Shown: positions 8,909 through 18,228 of the stretch, in pieces
Layout: each line of letters starts with the position of its first letter
Position numbering within the stretch: position 1 is the stretch's first letter
NCBI RefSeq assembly: GCF_051954455.1
Contig: NZ_JBQCHS010000003.1
Coordinates: 1-64,000 of the forward strand
Length of the DNA: 64,000 nt
From: Pseudolysinimonas sp051954455
Lineage (GTDB): Bacteria > Actinomycetota > Actinomycetes > Actinomycetales > Microbacteriaceae
Direction of reading: 5' to 3'
The notes under the pieces: generated by a model
Told to the model about the DNA's origin: nothing
The model's database searches: none
What the model saw: the letters and a program-made list of their open reading frames with translations, nothing else
Program-made: the position numbers and the translations under genes

Positions 8909-11900
8909 TCACGGGAGCTTCGCGACGAGGTTCAGCACCCGCGTGCGCTGCGTGGGGCTGAAGTTGTCGTCGCTGATCAGGCTGATCGCCGCGCCGTGGA
9001 AGCCGAGCACGTTCAGGCTGCCGGTGATCGCCATCCCCTCGAAGTTGTCGAGGAGCGGGTTCGCCTGCGGCTCGAGCGGGGTCGCTCCGAGGGTCGGGCA
9101 GGTCTGCAGGTTCGCGACGAGCTTCTTTGCGACCGCGTCCGTGGGTGACGTCGAGAGGTCCGCGACGTCGCTGACGTCCTTGGCCTTCGAGAGCTTCGTC
9201 ACGCCGTACAGCGAGACCGCGTTGCCGGTCACCGGGCTGTACGACGCCTCCATGACGAGGAGCGAGTCCTTCCCGTACGCGGCGACCTCGGGAATGCGCT
9301 GGCCGGCCTCCGCGCGGTACGCGATCTGCTTGACGAGCGACCAGGCGCCCGTCCGGTCGACCGTGTAGACGAGGAAGCGGTGCATCGTCGCGTCCGTCGC
9401 ACCGCCCGCAGCAGCCGAGGTGTCGCCCGAGAGGACTCCCTCCATGGCCGCGATGATCGTCCTCCCGTCCGGCGAGATCGTGAGCCCCTCGAGCGTCGCG
9501 TTCGAGGTCGCCTGCCCCTCGGGCGTCGTCCCTCTCACCGCGAACCGCGCGGGCACGGGCAGCTGCGCCTTCTGCACGCCGTCGCGCCCGAAGATCCGGA
9601 TCGACGGCTCGGTCTCCGAGCTCACCAGGTAGTCGCCGCTCGGCAGGACCGCGAGGCCCTCGTCGTCGGCGGTCTGCCCGGTGTACGGGGTGCCGTCGGG
9701 CTTCTTCAGCACGAGCGGCGCGCGCGTCGCGCCCGGGTGGGCGGGGGAGCCGATGAACCAGATGCGCGACGGGTCGGTGCCGTTGTTGTCGACCGCGGAG
9801 ACGTACGACCGCGACCGCGCGTCGTAGGCGAGCGACGAGAGCCCGCCCACCGTGATCCCGCCGGCCTGCTCCTTGTTCAGCGCGTCGCTGTAGCCCACCG
9901 CGAGCGCGTCGGGGGAGCACACCGGCAGGGTCGGCTTCTGCGCGACCGTGAGGCGCACGAGCTGCGGGTCGTGGTCGCTCACCTGGTCCGCGAACTCCGA
10001 GTTGAGGTGCACGACCTGGTACTGCACGCGACCGGCGCCCTCCGTGACGAGGATGTGGTCGAGCACCTGCGAGACGCCGTTGTACACGTAGGTGTACTGC
10101 TGGTTCTGCGGCAGGGTCGTGATGAGGTCGGTGAGGATCCGGCTCCGGCCCGAGCCGGTCAGCGTCGCGAGCGCCGGGCTGAACTGGTAGTCGTTGAGGT
10201 CTCCCGCGACGACGACCTTCGCCTTCTTGTCGGCCTTCAGCAGCGACGTCACGAACGCGTTCACCTCGGTGGCCTGCTGCCGGCGCTGGACCTCGGAGGA
10301 GCGCTGCGGGTACTGGAACCGGCCGTCGGCGTTCTGGTCGCCGCCCTTCGAGTCGAAGTGGTTGCCGATCACGAAGACGTCCTGCCCGCGGAACCGGAAC
10401 TCGCCGACGAGCGGCTTGCGGCTGCTGTCCCAGGCCGCGCTCGTCGGGTCGATGCGCCCGGGCGAGAGCGTCAGCGCGGGCTTGCCCTTGACCTTCGTGA
10501 CGGTCGTGCCGGTGGTCGAGCGGTCGACGTCGGCCGAGCCGGAGTCGACGAACGAGACCCGCGCGGGGTTGAACAGGAACACGATGCGGATGTTGCCGCC
10601 GGGCTGCCCGCCGTCCTGGTCGTTCACCGGGTCGATCTCGCGCCACTGGTAGAACGGCCCGCCCGCCGCCGCGATCGCCGCGGTCAGCTTCTGGAGGGTC
10701 TGGTCGGCGGCGACCGTGCCGGAGTCGGCGGCGCCGTCGTCGTCCTGCACCTCCTCGACCGTCACGACGTCGGGCGCGGCGAGGTTCGTGACGATGCCCT
10801 GCGCGAGGCGCGTGTACTTGTCCGCCGGGTCGCCGGGGGCGAGATTCTCGACGTTGTAGGTGGCGACCGAGAGCTGGTCGTCGGCCTGCTTGGTCGCGAC
10901 GGTCGGCGTCAGACCGTGCGAGGCCACGTCGCCGAGCTGCGTCGCGGCGATGAGGTAGCCGCCGAAGGTGGACCAGTCGATCGGCCCGACCGTCGGGCCG
11001 GTGAACACGTCGCCGACGTTCGCCTCGGGGTTCGAGCCGTCGACCGGCACGACCTCGAGCCGCCCCGACGGGGTCCGGTTCTCGCCCGTCAGCAGGGTGC
11101 CGCCGCGGATGCTCACGGCCTGGTCGGGCTTCGTCGTCACGTAGCTCTCGCCGTACTGGTTCGACGGCCCGACGACGCGGGCGTCGTCGACCTCGGCGCG
11201 CATGCCCTCGATCGACTCGTAGAAGTCCAGCGCCGAGCGGGCGGGCTGGATGCCGGTGGTCTCGATGTTGCCGCCGCCGAGATCCGGCGCGTAGAGGTCC
11301 GGCACCGTCGTCGGGGTGAGGAGAACCGGCGCGGGGAGCGCGTTGCCGTGCGAGACGACGTAGACGGTCGCGTTCGAGATCTCGGTGGTCGAGAGGTTGG
11401 ACGTCGTGGCGCGCGTCTCGCCGCTCGACAGCGGGTAGTAGTCCTTCACCGTGCCGGAGAACAGCACCGAGTCGCCGACGGCGACGCCCGTGGCGCTCCC
11501 GAAGACGAAGACCGCCTCGCTCGTGGCGGGGTCCGCGTCCGGGGTCGGGTCCTGCACCCAGTAGCCGCGGCTCGAGCCGGAGCTGCGCACCGCGGTCACG
11601 ATGCCCGGGACGTTCTCGACCTTCTGACCGTTCAGGGGCGAGACCCACGAGGCGCCCTGGATGTCGTGGATGCGGGTGGCGCCGGGCGTCGGCGGGGTGC
11701 CGCCGCCTCCGGGCGGCGTGGTGCCGCCGACGGTGTCACCGGCCTGGTCGGTCGGGGTCGGGTCGCCGGCGGTGAAGTCCTTGCTGTTGTCGTCGGTGTC
11801 GGTCCCGGCGGCGTCGCGGGAGTCGGACGTCGTGTTGCCGAGGCCGGGCGCCGGCTTCGTCTCGGACCTGCTCGCGGTCGCGCCGTAGCCGACGAGGTCG

Positions 11901-12328
11901 ATCTGCGTCGCGCCGTTCCGCAGGATCACGATGCCGGCGGTGCCGGCGAGGTTGAGGGTGCCGGTCGCGTCGGGGGTCGGAAGCGCCGTGCTGCCGCCGG
12001 ACCCCTTCGCCTCCTGGATCAGGTACGTCTTCCCGGGGGCGATCGACCCGGTGAGCGCCGTCGCCCCGCCCGAGCTGCCGGTCGCGGCGGCCTGGTACTC
12101 GACCGACCAGCCCGACAGGTCGACCGGGCTCGCGCCGACGTTCTTCAGCTCGATGAAGTCGTTGGTGAGCGTGGCGCCGCTGTTGCCGCCGCCGCCGTAG
12201 ACCTCGTCGATGACGACGGACGTGCTGCCGGCGGCGGACGCGGGCGCCGCCACGGCGACGCCGGCGAGGACGAGCCCGCCGACGGCGGCCCCGACCGTGA
12301 GAGAGCGGATGAATCTGGGCACGGACAT
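8909..12328 (-). CDS. large secreted nuclease/phosphodiesterase with lamin-tail and phytase-like domains
   Basis: 1139-residue exported enzyme. A signal peptide covers residues 1-~33 (ends near PASAAG). A lamin-tail (LTD) domain spans ~36-150 (VVIDEVYGGGGNSGA, NDFIELKN, PVDLSGWSVEY), then a Pro/Gly linker and an OB-like region near 220-300. An endonuclease/exonuclease/phosphatase domain runs ~485-790, with ATYNVENL, VTVEEVQDDDGA, GDLND (~710) and SDHDPQL (~781). The C-terminal domain, ~800-1139, is a phytase-like/esterase-like beta-propeller (SSLAYD, LEGLTISPDGR, NFEGMAI). The first two domains match the ExeM/NucH extracellular nuclease family; the extra propeller suggests combined release of phosphate from DNA and phosphate esters. 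ATG 12328 has GGGGGG upstream. No LPxTG-like anchor is seen. Confidence 0.88.
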   Translation of the reverse strand: MSVPRFIRSLTVGAAVGGLVLAGVAVAAPASAAGSTSVVIDEVYGGGGNSGATLTNDFIELKNVGASPVDLSGWSVEYQAAATGSSGGATALTGSIAPGKTYLIQEAKGSGGSTALPTPDATGTLNLAGTAGIVILRNGATQIDLVGYGATASRSETKPAPGLGNTTSDSRDAAGTDTDDNSKDFTAGDPTPTDQAGDTVGGTTPPGGGGTPPTPGATRIHDIQGASWVSPLNGQKVENVPGIVTAVRSSGSSRGYWVQDPTPDADPATSEAVFVFGSATGVAVGDSVLFSGTVKDYYPLSSGETRATTSNLSTTEISNATVYVVSHGNALPAPVLLTPTTVPDLYAPDLGGGNIETTGIQPARSALDFYESIEGMRAEVDDARVVGPSNQYGESYVTTKPDQAVSIRGGTLLTGENRTPSGRLEVVPVDGSNPEANVGDVFTGPTVGPIDWSTFGGYLIAATQLGDVASHGLTPTVATKQADDQLSVATYNVENLAPGDPADKYTRLAQGIVTNLAAPDVVTVEEVQDDDGAADSGTVAADQTLQKLTAAIAAAGGPFYQWREIDPVNDQDGGQPGGNIRIVFLFNPARVSFVDSGSADVDRSTTGTTVTKVKGKPALTLSPGRIDPTSAAWDSSRKPLVGEFRFRGQDVFVIGNHFDSKGGDQNADGRFQYPQRSSEVQRRQQATEVNAFVTSLLKADKKAKVVVAGDLNDYQFSPALATLTGSGRSRILTDLITTLPQNQQYTYVYNGVSQVLDHILVTEGAGRVQYQVVHLNSEFADQVSDHDPQLVRLTVAQKPTLPVCSPDALAVGYSDALNKEQAGGITVGGLSSLAYDARSRSYVSAVDNNGTDPSRIWFIGSPAHPGATRAPLVLKKPDGTPYTGQTADDEGLAVLPSGDYLVSSETEPSIRIFGRDGVQKAQLPVPARFAVRGTTPEGQATSNATLEGLTISPDGRTIIAAMEGVLSGDTSAAAGGATDATMHRFLVYTVDRTGAWSLVKQIAYRAEAGQRIPEVAAYGKDSLLVMEASYSPVTGNAVSLYGVTKLSKAKDVSDVADLSTSPTDAVAKKLVANLQTCPTLGATPLEPQANPLLDNFEGMAITGSLNVLGFHGAAISLISDDNFSPTQRTRVLNLVAKLP

Positions 12329-12430
12329 ACCCCCCGAATAGGTCACACCCACATCAGACACCCGATCGGTGAACAGGGGAAGAACGAACCGGGGGCGGCG
12401 GTGGTCGATCGGGTGCGGAAGGATACGGGG

Positions 12431-13024
12431 GTGATCACCCCGGCCAGCGACCGCATCGTCACGGCGCCGAACGTGATCTCGCTCGCGCGCCTGGTGATCT
12501 TCGCGCCGCTGTTCGTGATCCTGCTGCTGCCGCTCGACTCCCCGCTCGGGGCCCTCATCGCCGCGGCGGCGCTCGGCGCGACCGACTGGGTCGACGGGTA
12601 CGTCGCGCGGCGGTTCCACCAGGTGTCGGAACTCGGCCGCAAGCTCGACGCGATCGCCGACCGGCTCAGTCAGATCGTCATCGCGGTCGCCATGGTCGTC
12701 GGCGGCTACCTGCCGTGGTGGCTGCTGATCGCGATCATGGTGCCGGACCTCGTGTTCGGCATCGTCGTGTTCGTGCGCAGTCGCGACCGCGCGATCCCGG
12801 TGCGGTGGATCGGGCGGGTGCGCACCGCGATCCTCATGGTCGGGATGCCGCTCATCCTGCTGTTCGCCGCCATCGACCGGCACAACGCCGTCCTGTCCGG
12901 GATCGGGCTGACGGTCGTGCTCGTCGGTACGGCGCTGCACATCGTCGCCGACGCGCTGTACACCTGGACGCTGCTGCGCGGCACGGCCATGCAGCAGCGC
13001 GATGCGCACCCCGTGGAGCGCTAG
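12431..13024 (+). CDS. CDP-alcohol phosphatidyltransferase family membrane protein
   Basis: 197 residues with about five to six membrane spans. The catalytic signature of the family, D-G-x2-A-R-x8-G-x3-D-x3-D, is complete (D55, G56, A59, R60, G69, D73, D77). These enzymes move phosphatidyl groups from CDP-diacylglycerol to an alcohol in phospholipid synthesis. Size fits the PgsA/cardiolipin synthase group, but the acceptor alcohol cannot be read from sequence. Start GTG 12431 follows GGAAGGA. It is divergent from the secreted nuclease across ~100 bp. Confidence 0.85.
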   Translation: MITPASDRIVTAPNVISLARLVIFAPLFVILLLPLDSPLGALIAAAALGATDWVDGYVARRFHQVSELGRKLDAIADRLSQIVIAVAMVVGGYLPWWLLIAIMVPDLVFGIVVFVRSRDRAIPVRWIGRVRTAILMVGMPLILLFAAIDRHNAVLSGIGLTVVLVGTALHIVADALYTWTLLRGTAMQQRDAHPVER

Positions 13025-13140
13025 GACGCCTCGGCCGCCGCCACCGCGTGACGACCGCCGCCTGACTACTCCCCCAGGAGTACCGAAGGATCCACCCCGG
13101 GACCGATGCCCGGGCCACCGGGCAGGGGCAGCATCGAAGC

Positions 13141-13377
13141 ATGACGATGATCGACCTGCCGCAGGCGCAGACCGCCGAGGTGGAGTTCGCCGGCCGCCGG
13201 GGCGTGTACCGGCTCATCAACGTGGACCGCGAGCGCTGGCTCGTCTACGGCAAGGGTGCGGTGCAGTACGTGGGGATGCTCATCCGCACGGGAGTGACCT
13301 TCACGCTCCACCCGATGCTGCCTCGCGGCGGCCGCGATCTGGCCGGCGATCTCGACGAGTTGACCCTCGCGCTCTGA
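13141..13377 (+). CDS. small conserved-looking hypothetical protein
   Basis: 78 residues, mixed alpha/beta composition, no signal peptide or membrane span. It begins MTMIDLPQAQTAEVEFAGRR and contains GVYRLINVDRERWLVYGKG. Codon third positions are strongly G/C like neighbouring genes, and the gene stands alone between the phosphatidyltransferase and the desaturase, which supports coding. Not recognised; function unknown. Confidence 0.6.
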   Translation: MTMIDLPQAQTAEVEFAGRRGVYRLINVDRERWLVYGKGAVQYVGMLIRTGVTFTLHPMLPRGGRDLAGDLDELTLAL

Positions 13378-13506
13378 CCGCGCAGCCGTCGGCTCCCCTG
13401 TGACGGCTCTCACACTTCCCGCGGTGGTCTGGGGGGCACTGCCCAGCCCGCGGCCCTAGGCTCAGGACATCTGCACCACGGGCGCTCGCCCAGTTCCTCC
13501 GATTGA

Positions 13507-13525
13507 GAAGTCGGATCTCGACTTC
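13507..13525. promoter_or_regulatory. inverted repeat GAAGTCG-gatct-CGACTTC before desaturase
   Basis: A perfect 7-bp stem with a 5-nt loop ends directly at the AGGAG ribosome site (13527-13531) of the desaturase gene. It could be an operator or a leader hairpin affecting translation. Function inferred only from position. Confidence 0.45.
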
Positions 13526-13534
13526 AGGAGACGG

Positions 13535-14608
13535 ATGTCCTCCTCCTCGTTCACGCGTACCGTCTCGGCGCCCGTCGCCGGACCCAACTTCGCCGCGATG
13601 TCGCGGGTCGTCCGCGAGACCGGCCTGCTCCGCCGCAGCCGCTGGTTCTACGGCCTCCTCGTCGGCGGCCTGTTCGCCGGCCTGGGCGGCGCGATCACCG
13701 GCTTCATTCTGCTCGGCGACTCCTGGTTCCAGCTGCTCATCGCGGCGGCGCTCGGGCTGATCTTCACGCAGTTCGCGTTCTTCTCGCACGAGGCCGCGCA
13801 CCGACAGGTGCTCGCCTCCGGCCCCGCAAACGACCGCCTCGGCCGCATCTTCGCGACGGCGATGGTGGGCATGAGCTACCAGTGGTGGATGACGAAGCAC
13901 ACCCGTCACCACGCCAACCCGAACCGTCTCGGCAAGGACCCGGACATCGACCCGGACACGGTCTCCTTCCACCAGGAGACCGCCGCCTCGCGCCGCGGGC
14001 TGTTCGCGGCGTTCACCCGGATCCAGGGCTACCTCTTCTTCCCGCTGCTCGCGTTCGAGGGCGTCAACCTGCACTTCCGCTCCATCGCCTCGCTCGTCGA
14101 GCGGCGCAAGGTGGAGGGCCGCGCGCTCGAGCTCACCGTGCTCGCGGTGCGCTTCGGCATCCTCATCTCGGCGGTGTTCCTCGTGCTGCCGCTCGGCATG
14201 GCATTCGCCTTCTTGGGCGTGCAGCTCGCCGTCTTCGGCATCTACATGGGCGCGACCTTCGCACCGAATCACATCGGCATGGCGTTCGTCTCCCGCGACG
14301 CGAAGCTCGACTTCTTCTCCAAGCAGGTGCTCACCTCGCGCAACATCACGGGCGGCTGGTGGATGACGGCGCTCATGGGCGGCCTGAACCACCAGGTCGA
14401 GCACCACCTCTTCCCGAACATGCCGCGCCCGCACCTGGCCCGTGCCCGCGAGATCGTGCGCGAGCACACCATCCAGCATGCCGTGCCGTACACGGAGACG
14501 AGCCTGCCGAGCGCGTGGAAGCGCGTCATCCAGCACCTCAACGTCGTCGGGCACGCGGCCCCGCGCATCTTCGAGTGCCCGGTCGCGATGCGCTACAGCG
14601 GGAGCTGA
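13535..14608 (+). CDS. membrane fatty acid desaturase (acyl-lipid type)
   Basis: 357-residue di-iron membrane desaturase that introduces a double bond into acyl chains. All three His boxes are present: HEAAH at 85-89, HTRHH at 122-126 and HQVEHH near 286-291. The Q-x-x-H-H form of the third box is typical of front-end/acyl-lipid desaturases. Four membrane spans are evident; there is no fused cytochrome b5. The start ATG has AGGAG upstream and a hairpin-forming repeat just before it, suggesting temperature- or membrane-responsive control (inference). No redox partner gene is adjacent. Confidence 0.92.
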   Translation: MSSSSFTRTVSAPVAGPNFAAMSRVVRETGLLRRSRWFYGLLVGGLFAGLGGAITGFILLGDSWFQLLIAAALGLIFTQFAFFSHEAAHRQVLASGPANDRLGRIFATAMVGMSYQWWMTKHTRHHANPNRLGKDPDIDPDTVSFHQETAASRRGLFAAFTRIQGYLFFPLLAFEGVNLHFRSIASLVERRKVEGRALELTVLAVRFGILISAVFLVLPLGMAFAFLGVQLAVFGIYMGATFAPNHIGMAFVSRDAKLDFFSKQVLTSRNITGGWWMTALMGGLNHQVEHHLFPNMPRPHLARAREIVREHTIQHAVPYTETSLPSAWKRVIQHLNVVGHAAPRIFECPVAMRYSGS

Positions 14609-14627
14609 GCGCCGCCCGGCGTCGGGG

Positions 14628-14945
14628 TCAGATGTCCCAATCGAGGGCCGAGCCCGACTCGGTCGCTCCCCACGTCGCCTGCTGCCGGCCGATGCGCTCG
14701 CGGACGTCCGCGACGAACTCCGGGTCCTCGAGCTCCGGCCCCGTGTGGTGCACCCGGGCCGCGCTGAGCTGGCTGGCGGGCCCGATGAGGAGGTCGAACT
14801 CCGCCTCGCCGTCGCGCCCGATCCCCGGCACGCACACCCGGTCGGCGTGCCCCGCGTTCGCGAGCGCGACGCCGTAGTCGATCACCACGTCGGCGATCTG
14901 ATCCCCGGTGATGAAGGAGTCGCCGACGTAGCTGACCTCTTTCAT
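14628..14945 (-). CDS. hypothetical protein (small, soluble)
   Basis: 105 residues, acidic, beginning MKEVSYVGDSFITGDQIADV and ending in a Trp-Asp-rich tail. No motif, signal or membrane span recognised. It is convergent with the desaturase, with 19 bp between stops. Its G/C-rich third positions and clean ATG support coding. Function unknown. Confidence 0.65.
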   Translation of the reverse strand: MKEVSYVGDSFITGDQIADVVIDYGVALANAGHADRVCVPGIGRDGEAEFDLLIGPASQLSAARVHHTGPELEDPEFVADVRERIGRQQATWGATESGSALDWDI

Positions 14946-15004
14946 GCGAGCAGGCTGACACGCCCCGGGCAGGCAGGGAGCGGGTACTCAGCCAAATCAC
15001 GCAT

Positions 15005-15340
15005 TCAGCTGACCGGGGAGACCTTCGCGGCCGGCTTGGGATTGTGAGCGTTGTCGCCGAGGTTGAGACCAGCCACCGAGTTCGCCCGACTGGTCATGTC
15101 CTCGAGCATGTCGCGGTCGAGCTCGATGGCCCGGGATCCGGCGTACTCGAAGGCGAGCTCGAGGGTCTCGTTCACCCAGACGACGCGGCGCCCGCTGCCG
15201 TCCGAGGCCGGCTCGACCCAGCTGAGCGGGAACGGCTCGCGGCGCCGCAGCTTGGCGAGCATCACCGCCTGCACATGCGCGAGCAGCCGATCGTCGATCT
15301 CGATCTGCATCCCGCGCGCCCCGTACACCAGACGTCCCAC
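15005..15340 (-). CDS. DUF7882-like small protein
   Basis: 111 residues beginning (GTG) MGRLVYGARGMQIEIDDRLL, followed by AHVQAVMLAKLRRREPFPLSW. This order (G-x-L-x-Y, DDRLLAHxQ, AKLRRxEPF, W) matches a small family abundant in Microbacteriaceae, often mislabelled as ATP-dependent DNA ligase and now DUF7882. It has no ligase motif. GTG 15340 is preferred because it restores the conserved N-terminus; an ATG ten codons later is the alternative. Function unknown. Confidence 0.72.
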   Translation of the reverse strand: MGRLVYGARGMQIEIDDRLLAHVQAVMLAKLRRREPFPLSWVEPASDGSGRRVVWVNETLELAFEYAGSRAIELDRDMLEDMTSRANSVAGLNLGDNAHNPKPAAKVSPVS

Positions 15341-15598
15341 GATCAGATCGTGGTGCCCCGGCGGCTCGGAAGCAAGTGGGCGGGCCGCGCACGCGGCGGC
15401 GACGCCTGATCGCGCGCGGGGACCGGGGCCGGGTGGGACTCCCAGCCGGCACTCAGGTCGCCGGAATTCCGGCCGGATCGAGGTGTCCGCGGCCGGTCGC
15501 CGGCGTTCCGCGGGGCCGCCGCCGCACCTGCGTGAGATTCGCCTCATCCCGTCCCACTACCGTCGGGTGCCCGTGACTCACGACCCCGACGGCAGGCC

Positions 15599-16615
15599 AT
15601 GACCCTCGACGAAGCGATCGACGCCCGACCCCACGGCGCCGGTCCCGCCAGCCCGACCGGCCGCGCGGCCGCCGTCGTCTACAACCCGGTGAAGGTCGAC
15701 CTCGACGCGCTGCGCGAGGTCGTCGACCGCATCGCGGCGCGCGCCGGCCGGAGCGAGACCCTGTGGTTCGCCACCACCGTCGACGACCCCGGTCGTGGTC
15801 CCGCCCAGCAGGCCGTCGACGCCGGTGCGGACCTCGTCATCGCCGCCGGCGGCGACGGGACGATCCGCGAGGTCGCCGAGGTCGTCGCCGGATCGTCGGC
15901 GGCGCTCGGACTCCTTCCGAGCGGCACCGGCAATCTGCTCGCGCGCAACCTCGACCTGACCCTCGACGACGCCGAGCACGCCGTCACGGCGGCGTTCGAG
16001 GGGGAGGACCGGCGCATCGACCTCGCCCGCGCCCGCATCCGACGCCCCGACGGCTCGGAGGAGACCCGCGCGTTCCTGGTCATGGCGGGGGTCGGCCTCG
16101 ACGCCGACATGCTGTCCTCGACCGACGAGGAGCTGAAGGCGCGCTTCGGCTGGGTCGCCTACGCCCGCGCTCTCGTCACCACCCTCCGCCACAGCAACCG
16201 GATCAACATGTGGTACCGCGTCGACGGCGGCCGGCCGCGCCGGGTCTACGCCCACACCGCGATCGTGGGCAACTGCGGCACCCTCACCGCGAACGTGCTC
16301 CTGCTCCCCACCGCAGCGGTCGACGACGGGATCCTCGACGCGGTCTTCATCAAGCCCTCGAACCTGCGCGGCTGGCTCCAGGCGTTCCGCAAGGTGCTGT
16401 GGCAGAACGGCGTGCTGGCCCGGATCGGCGGCCGCCGGCGCACCGGCTCGGAGGTCGACGCGGTCAACTACGTCCGTGCGTCCTCGCTCGAGGTGAAGCT
16501 CGGGGCGCCCGAGCGGATCGAGCTCGACGGCGACCCGATGGGGGATGCGGTCGGCTTCGTCGCCGAGGTCGAGCACGGCGGCCTCGTCGTCCGCGTGCCC
16601 CGGGAGGACGGATGA
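15599..16615 (+). CDS. diacylglycerol/lipid kinase family protein (DAGK catalytic domain)
   Basis: 338 residues. The ATP-binding signature GGDGTIREVAE lies at residues 84-94 and SGTGNLLARN near 107-116, followed by the C-terminal beta-sandwich of the YegS/DgkB type with LDAVFIKPSN. It phosphorylates a lipid such as diacylglycerol or a long-chain base. The stop overlaps the start of a PAP2 phosphatase by 4 nt (ATGA), so a lipid kinase and a lipid-phosphate phosphatase are made together, followed by a DUF1206 membrane protein. Exact lipid unknown. Confidence 0.88.
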   Translation: MTLDEAIDARPHGAGPASPTGRAAAVVYNPVKVDLDALREVVDRIAARAGRSETLWFATTVDDPGRGPAQQAVDAGADLVIAAGGDGTIREVAEVVAGSSAALGLLPSGTGNLLARNLDLTLDDAEHAVTAAFEGEDRRIDLARARIRRPDGSEETRAFLVMAGVGLDADMLSSTDEELKARFGWVAYARALVTTLRHSNRINMWYRVDGGRPRRVYAHTAIVGNCGTLTANVLLLPTAAVDDGILDAVFIKPSNLRGWLQAFRKVLWQNGVLARIGGRRRTGSEVDAVNYVRASSLEVKLGAPERIELDGDPMGDAVGFVAEVEHGGLVVRVPREDG

Positions 16616-17385
16616 CCGCCGCCACCGCCCTCGAGCGGCCGACGCCGTGGCGCGAGCGGTTCATCGTCGAGGTCCGCCGCCGGTCACCCGAGCAGCGCCG
16701 TTCGCTCTACCGGCTCTCCGGCCTCCTCATCGTCGTGGGCGCGGTCGGGTCCACGGTGCTCCTCGTCGGGGTGACCACCCACTCCGGGCCGGAGCTGCTC
16801 GACCGGCCGGTCGAGCGCTGGTTCCTCACCCTCCGCGAGGCGAGCACCACACCCGTGATGATCGTGCTCGCGGTCGTGTTCGGTCCCATCGGGATGCCCA
16901 TCCTCGTGGCCGTCGTGCTTATCGTGTGGATCGCGCTGACCCGGCACCTCTGGCGCCCGATCCTCCTGTTCTGCGGGATGACCTCGGGCGTCGTCCTCGC
17001 CCAGGTGCTGGCGCCGATCGTGCGGCACCCGCGGCCGCCGGTCGCCACGATGCTGTTCGGGGCCGACCACACCTTCTCGTTCCCGTCCGGTCATGTGCTC
17101 GGGATGTCGGACTTCTTCCTGCTCACGGCCTTCCTCCTCGCGAGCCGGATCTCGCGGCCACCCGTCACGGCGCTCTTCACGGGCGTCGCGGTGGTCGCGA
17201 TCCTCTCCCAGGTGTTCAGCCGGCTCTACCTCGGCTACCACTGGTTCTCCGACGTGACGGGGTCGCTCGCCCTGTCGCTCGTCATCGTCGGGATCGTCAT
17301 CGCGATCGACACGCGACGCACCGTCCGGGTGGCCGACGAGCCCCTCCCGGGCGCGATGTCCGCTCCGCAGCGGGACGGCACCTGA
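16612..17385 (+). CDS. PAP2 superfamily phosphatase (membrane)
   Basis: 257 residues, about six membrane spans. The three catalytic boxes of type-2 phosphatidic acid phosphatases are present: a first box reduced to RHPRPP (138-143), PSGH (158-161) and RLYLGYHWFSD (204-214). It probably dephosphorylates phosphatidate or an isoprenyl diphosphate on the outer membrane face. Its ATG overlaps the upstream lipid kinase stop, and its stop overlaps the next start (TGATG), indicating a translationally coupled three-gene operon. Confidence 0.9.
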   Translation: MTAATALERPTPWRERFIVEVRRRSPEQRRSLYRLSGLLIVVGAVGSTVLLVGVTTHSGPELLDRPVERWFLTLREASTTPVMIVLAVVFGPIGMPILVAVVLIVWIALTRHLWRPILLFCGMTSGVVLAQVLAPIVRHPRPPVATMLFGADHTFSFPSGHVLGMSDFFLLTAFLLASRISRPPVTALFTGVAVVAILSQVFSRLYLGYHWFSDVTGSLALSLVIVGIVIAIDTRRTVRVADEPLPGAMSAPQRDGT

Positions 17386-18197
17386 TGTCGGCGCAGCGGA
17401 CCGCGCGGCGCGCGGCCGAGACGGCGGGGGACTCCCGGGCGCTCCACGCGCTCGCGCGCATCGGCTACGGCGCGAGCGCGGTCGTGCACGTGCTGATCGG
17501 CTACCTCGCGATCCGGGTGGCCCTGAACGACCCGGCCGAGTCGGATCAGACCGGCGCGATCGCGCAGGTCGCCGCGCTGCCCGGGGGGATGGTCGTGATC
17601 TGGGCGCTCGTCGTGGGCTTCTTCGCGCTCGCCGTGTGGCTCGTGGCGGAGGCCGTCCCCGGCGTCGGCTCCCGGCTCCGCTCGCGGTGGGCGCGGAGCG
17701 CGGAGTCGCTGGCCAAGGCCGTGGCCTACGCCGCCCTCGGCGTCACCGCGCTCACGTTCGCGCTGGGCAGCCGGAGCGACGCCCGCACCTCGACGCAGGC
17801 GGCGAGCTCGACGATCCTGCAGCTGCCGGGTGGGCAGGTGCTGCTCGGGCTCGTCGGGATCGCGGCCGCGGCGGTCGGGGTCGGACTCGTGGTGAAGGGC
17901 GTGCGGCGCGGCTTCCTCGAGGACCTCGATCCGGTCGGCGACGGCCTCGGCCGGCGTCTCGTCGTCGTGCTCGGCACCGTCGGGTACGTCGCGAAGGGCA
18001 TCGCCGTCGCCATCGTCGGGGTGCTGTTCGTCGTCGCGGCGGTCAAGCTCGATCCGGGGGAGGCGAGCGGTCTCGACGGCGCGCTGCGCGCCCTCACAGC
18101 GCTGCCGTTCGGCGTCCTGCTGCTCGTCGTGGTCGGCATCGGCCTGATCCTGTTCGGCGGCTACACCTTCCTCCGTGCGCGGCTCGCCCGCATGTGA
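17385..18197 (+). CDS. DUF1206 domain membrane protein
   Basis: 270 residues with about six membrane spans in three repeated pairs, each with a Gly-rich turn (ARIGYGASAVVHVLIGYLA, LAKAVAYAALGVTALTFALG, GYVAKGIAVAIVGVLF). This threefold repeat is typical of DUF1206. Function unknown. It is co-translated with the upstream PAP2 phosphatase (1-nt overlap), suggesting a membrane-lipid context. Confidence 0.85.
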   Translation: MSAQRTARRAAETAGDSRALHALARIGYGASAVVHVLIGYLAIRVALNDPAESDQTGAIAQVAALPGGMVVIWALVVGFFALAVWLVAEAVPGVGSRLRSRWARSAESLAKAVAYAALGVTALTFALGSRSDARTSTQAASSTILQLPGGQVLLGLVGIAAAAVGVGLVVKGVRRGFLEDLDPVGDGLGRRLVVVLGTVGYVAKGIAVAIVGVLFVVAAVKLDPGEASGLDGALRALTALPFGVLLLVVVGIGLILFGGYTFLRARLARM

Positions 18198-18228
18198 TCG
18201 CCGTCTGTCAAGACCCAGGAGGTGACGC

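Noticed and set aside
9380..12430. Long plus-strand open frame opposite the secreted nuclease
   Set aside because: Only its last part (from GTG 12431) is a real gene. The rest is a repetitive Arg/Val/Gly shadow of the minus-strand protein.
15341..15547. N-terminal extension of the DUF7882-like protein to 180 residues
   Set aside because: The extra part is Arg/Pro-rich shadow sequence; the conserved family N-terminus begins at GTG 15340.
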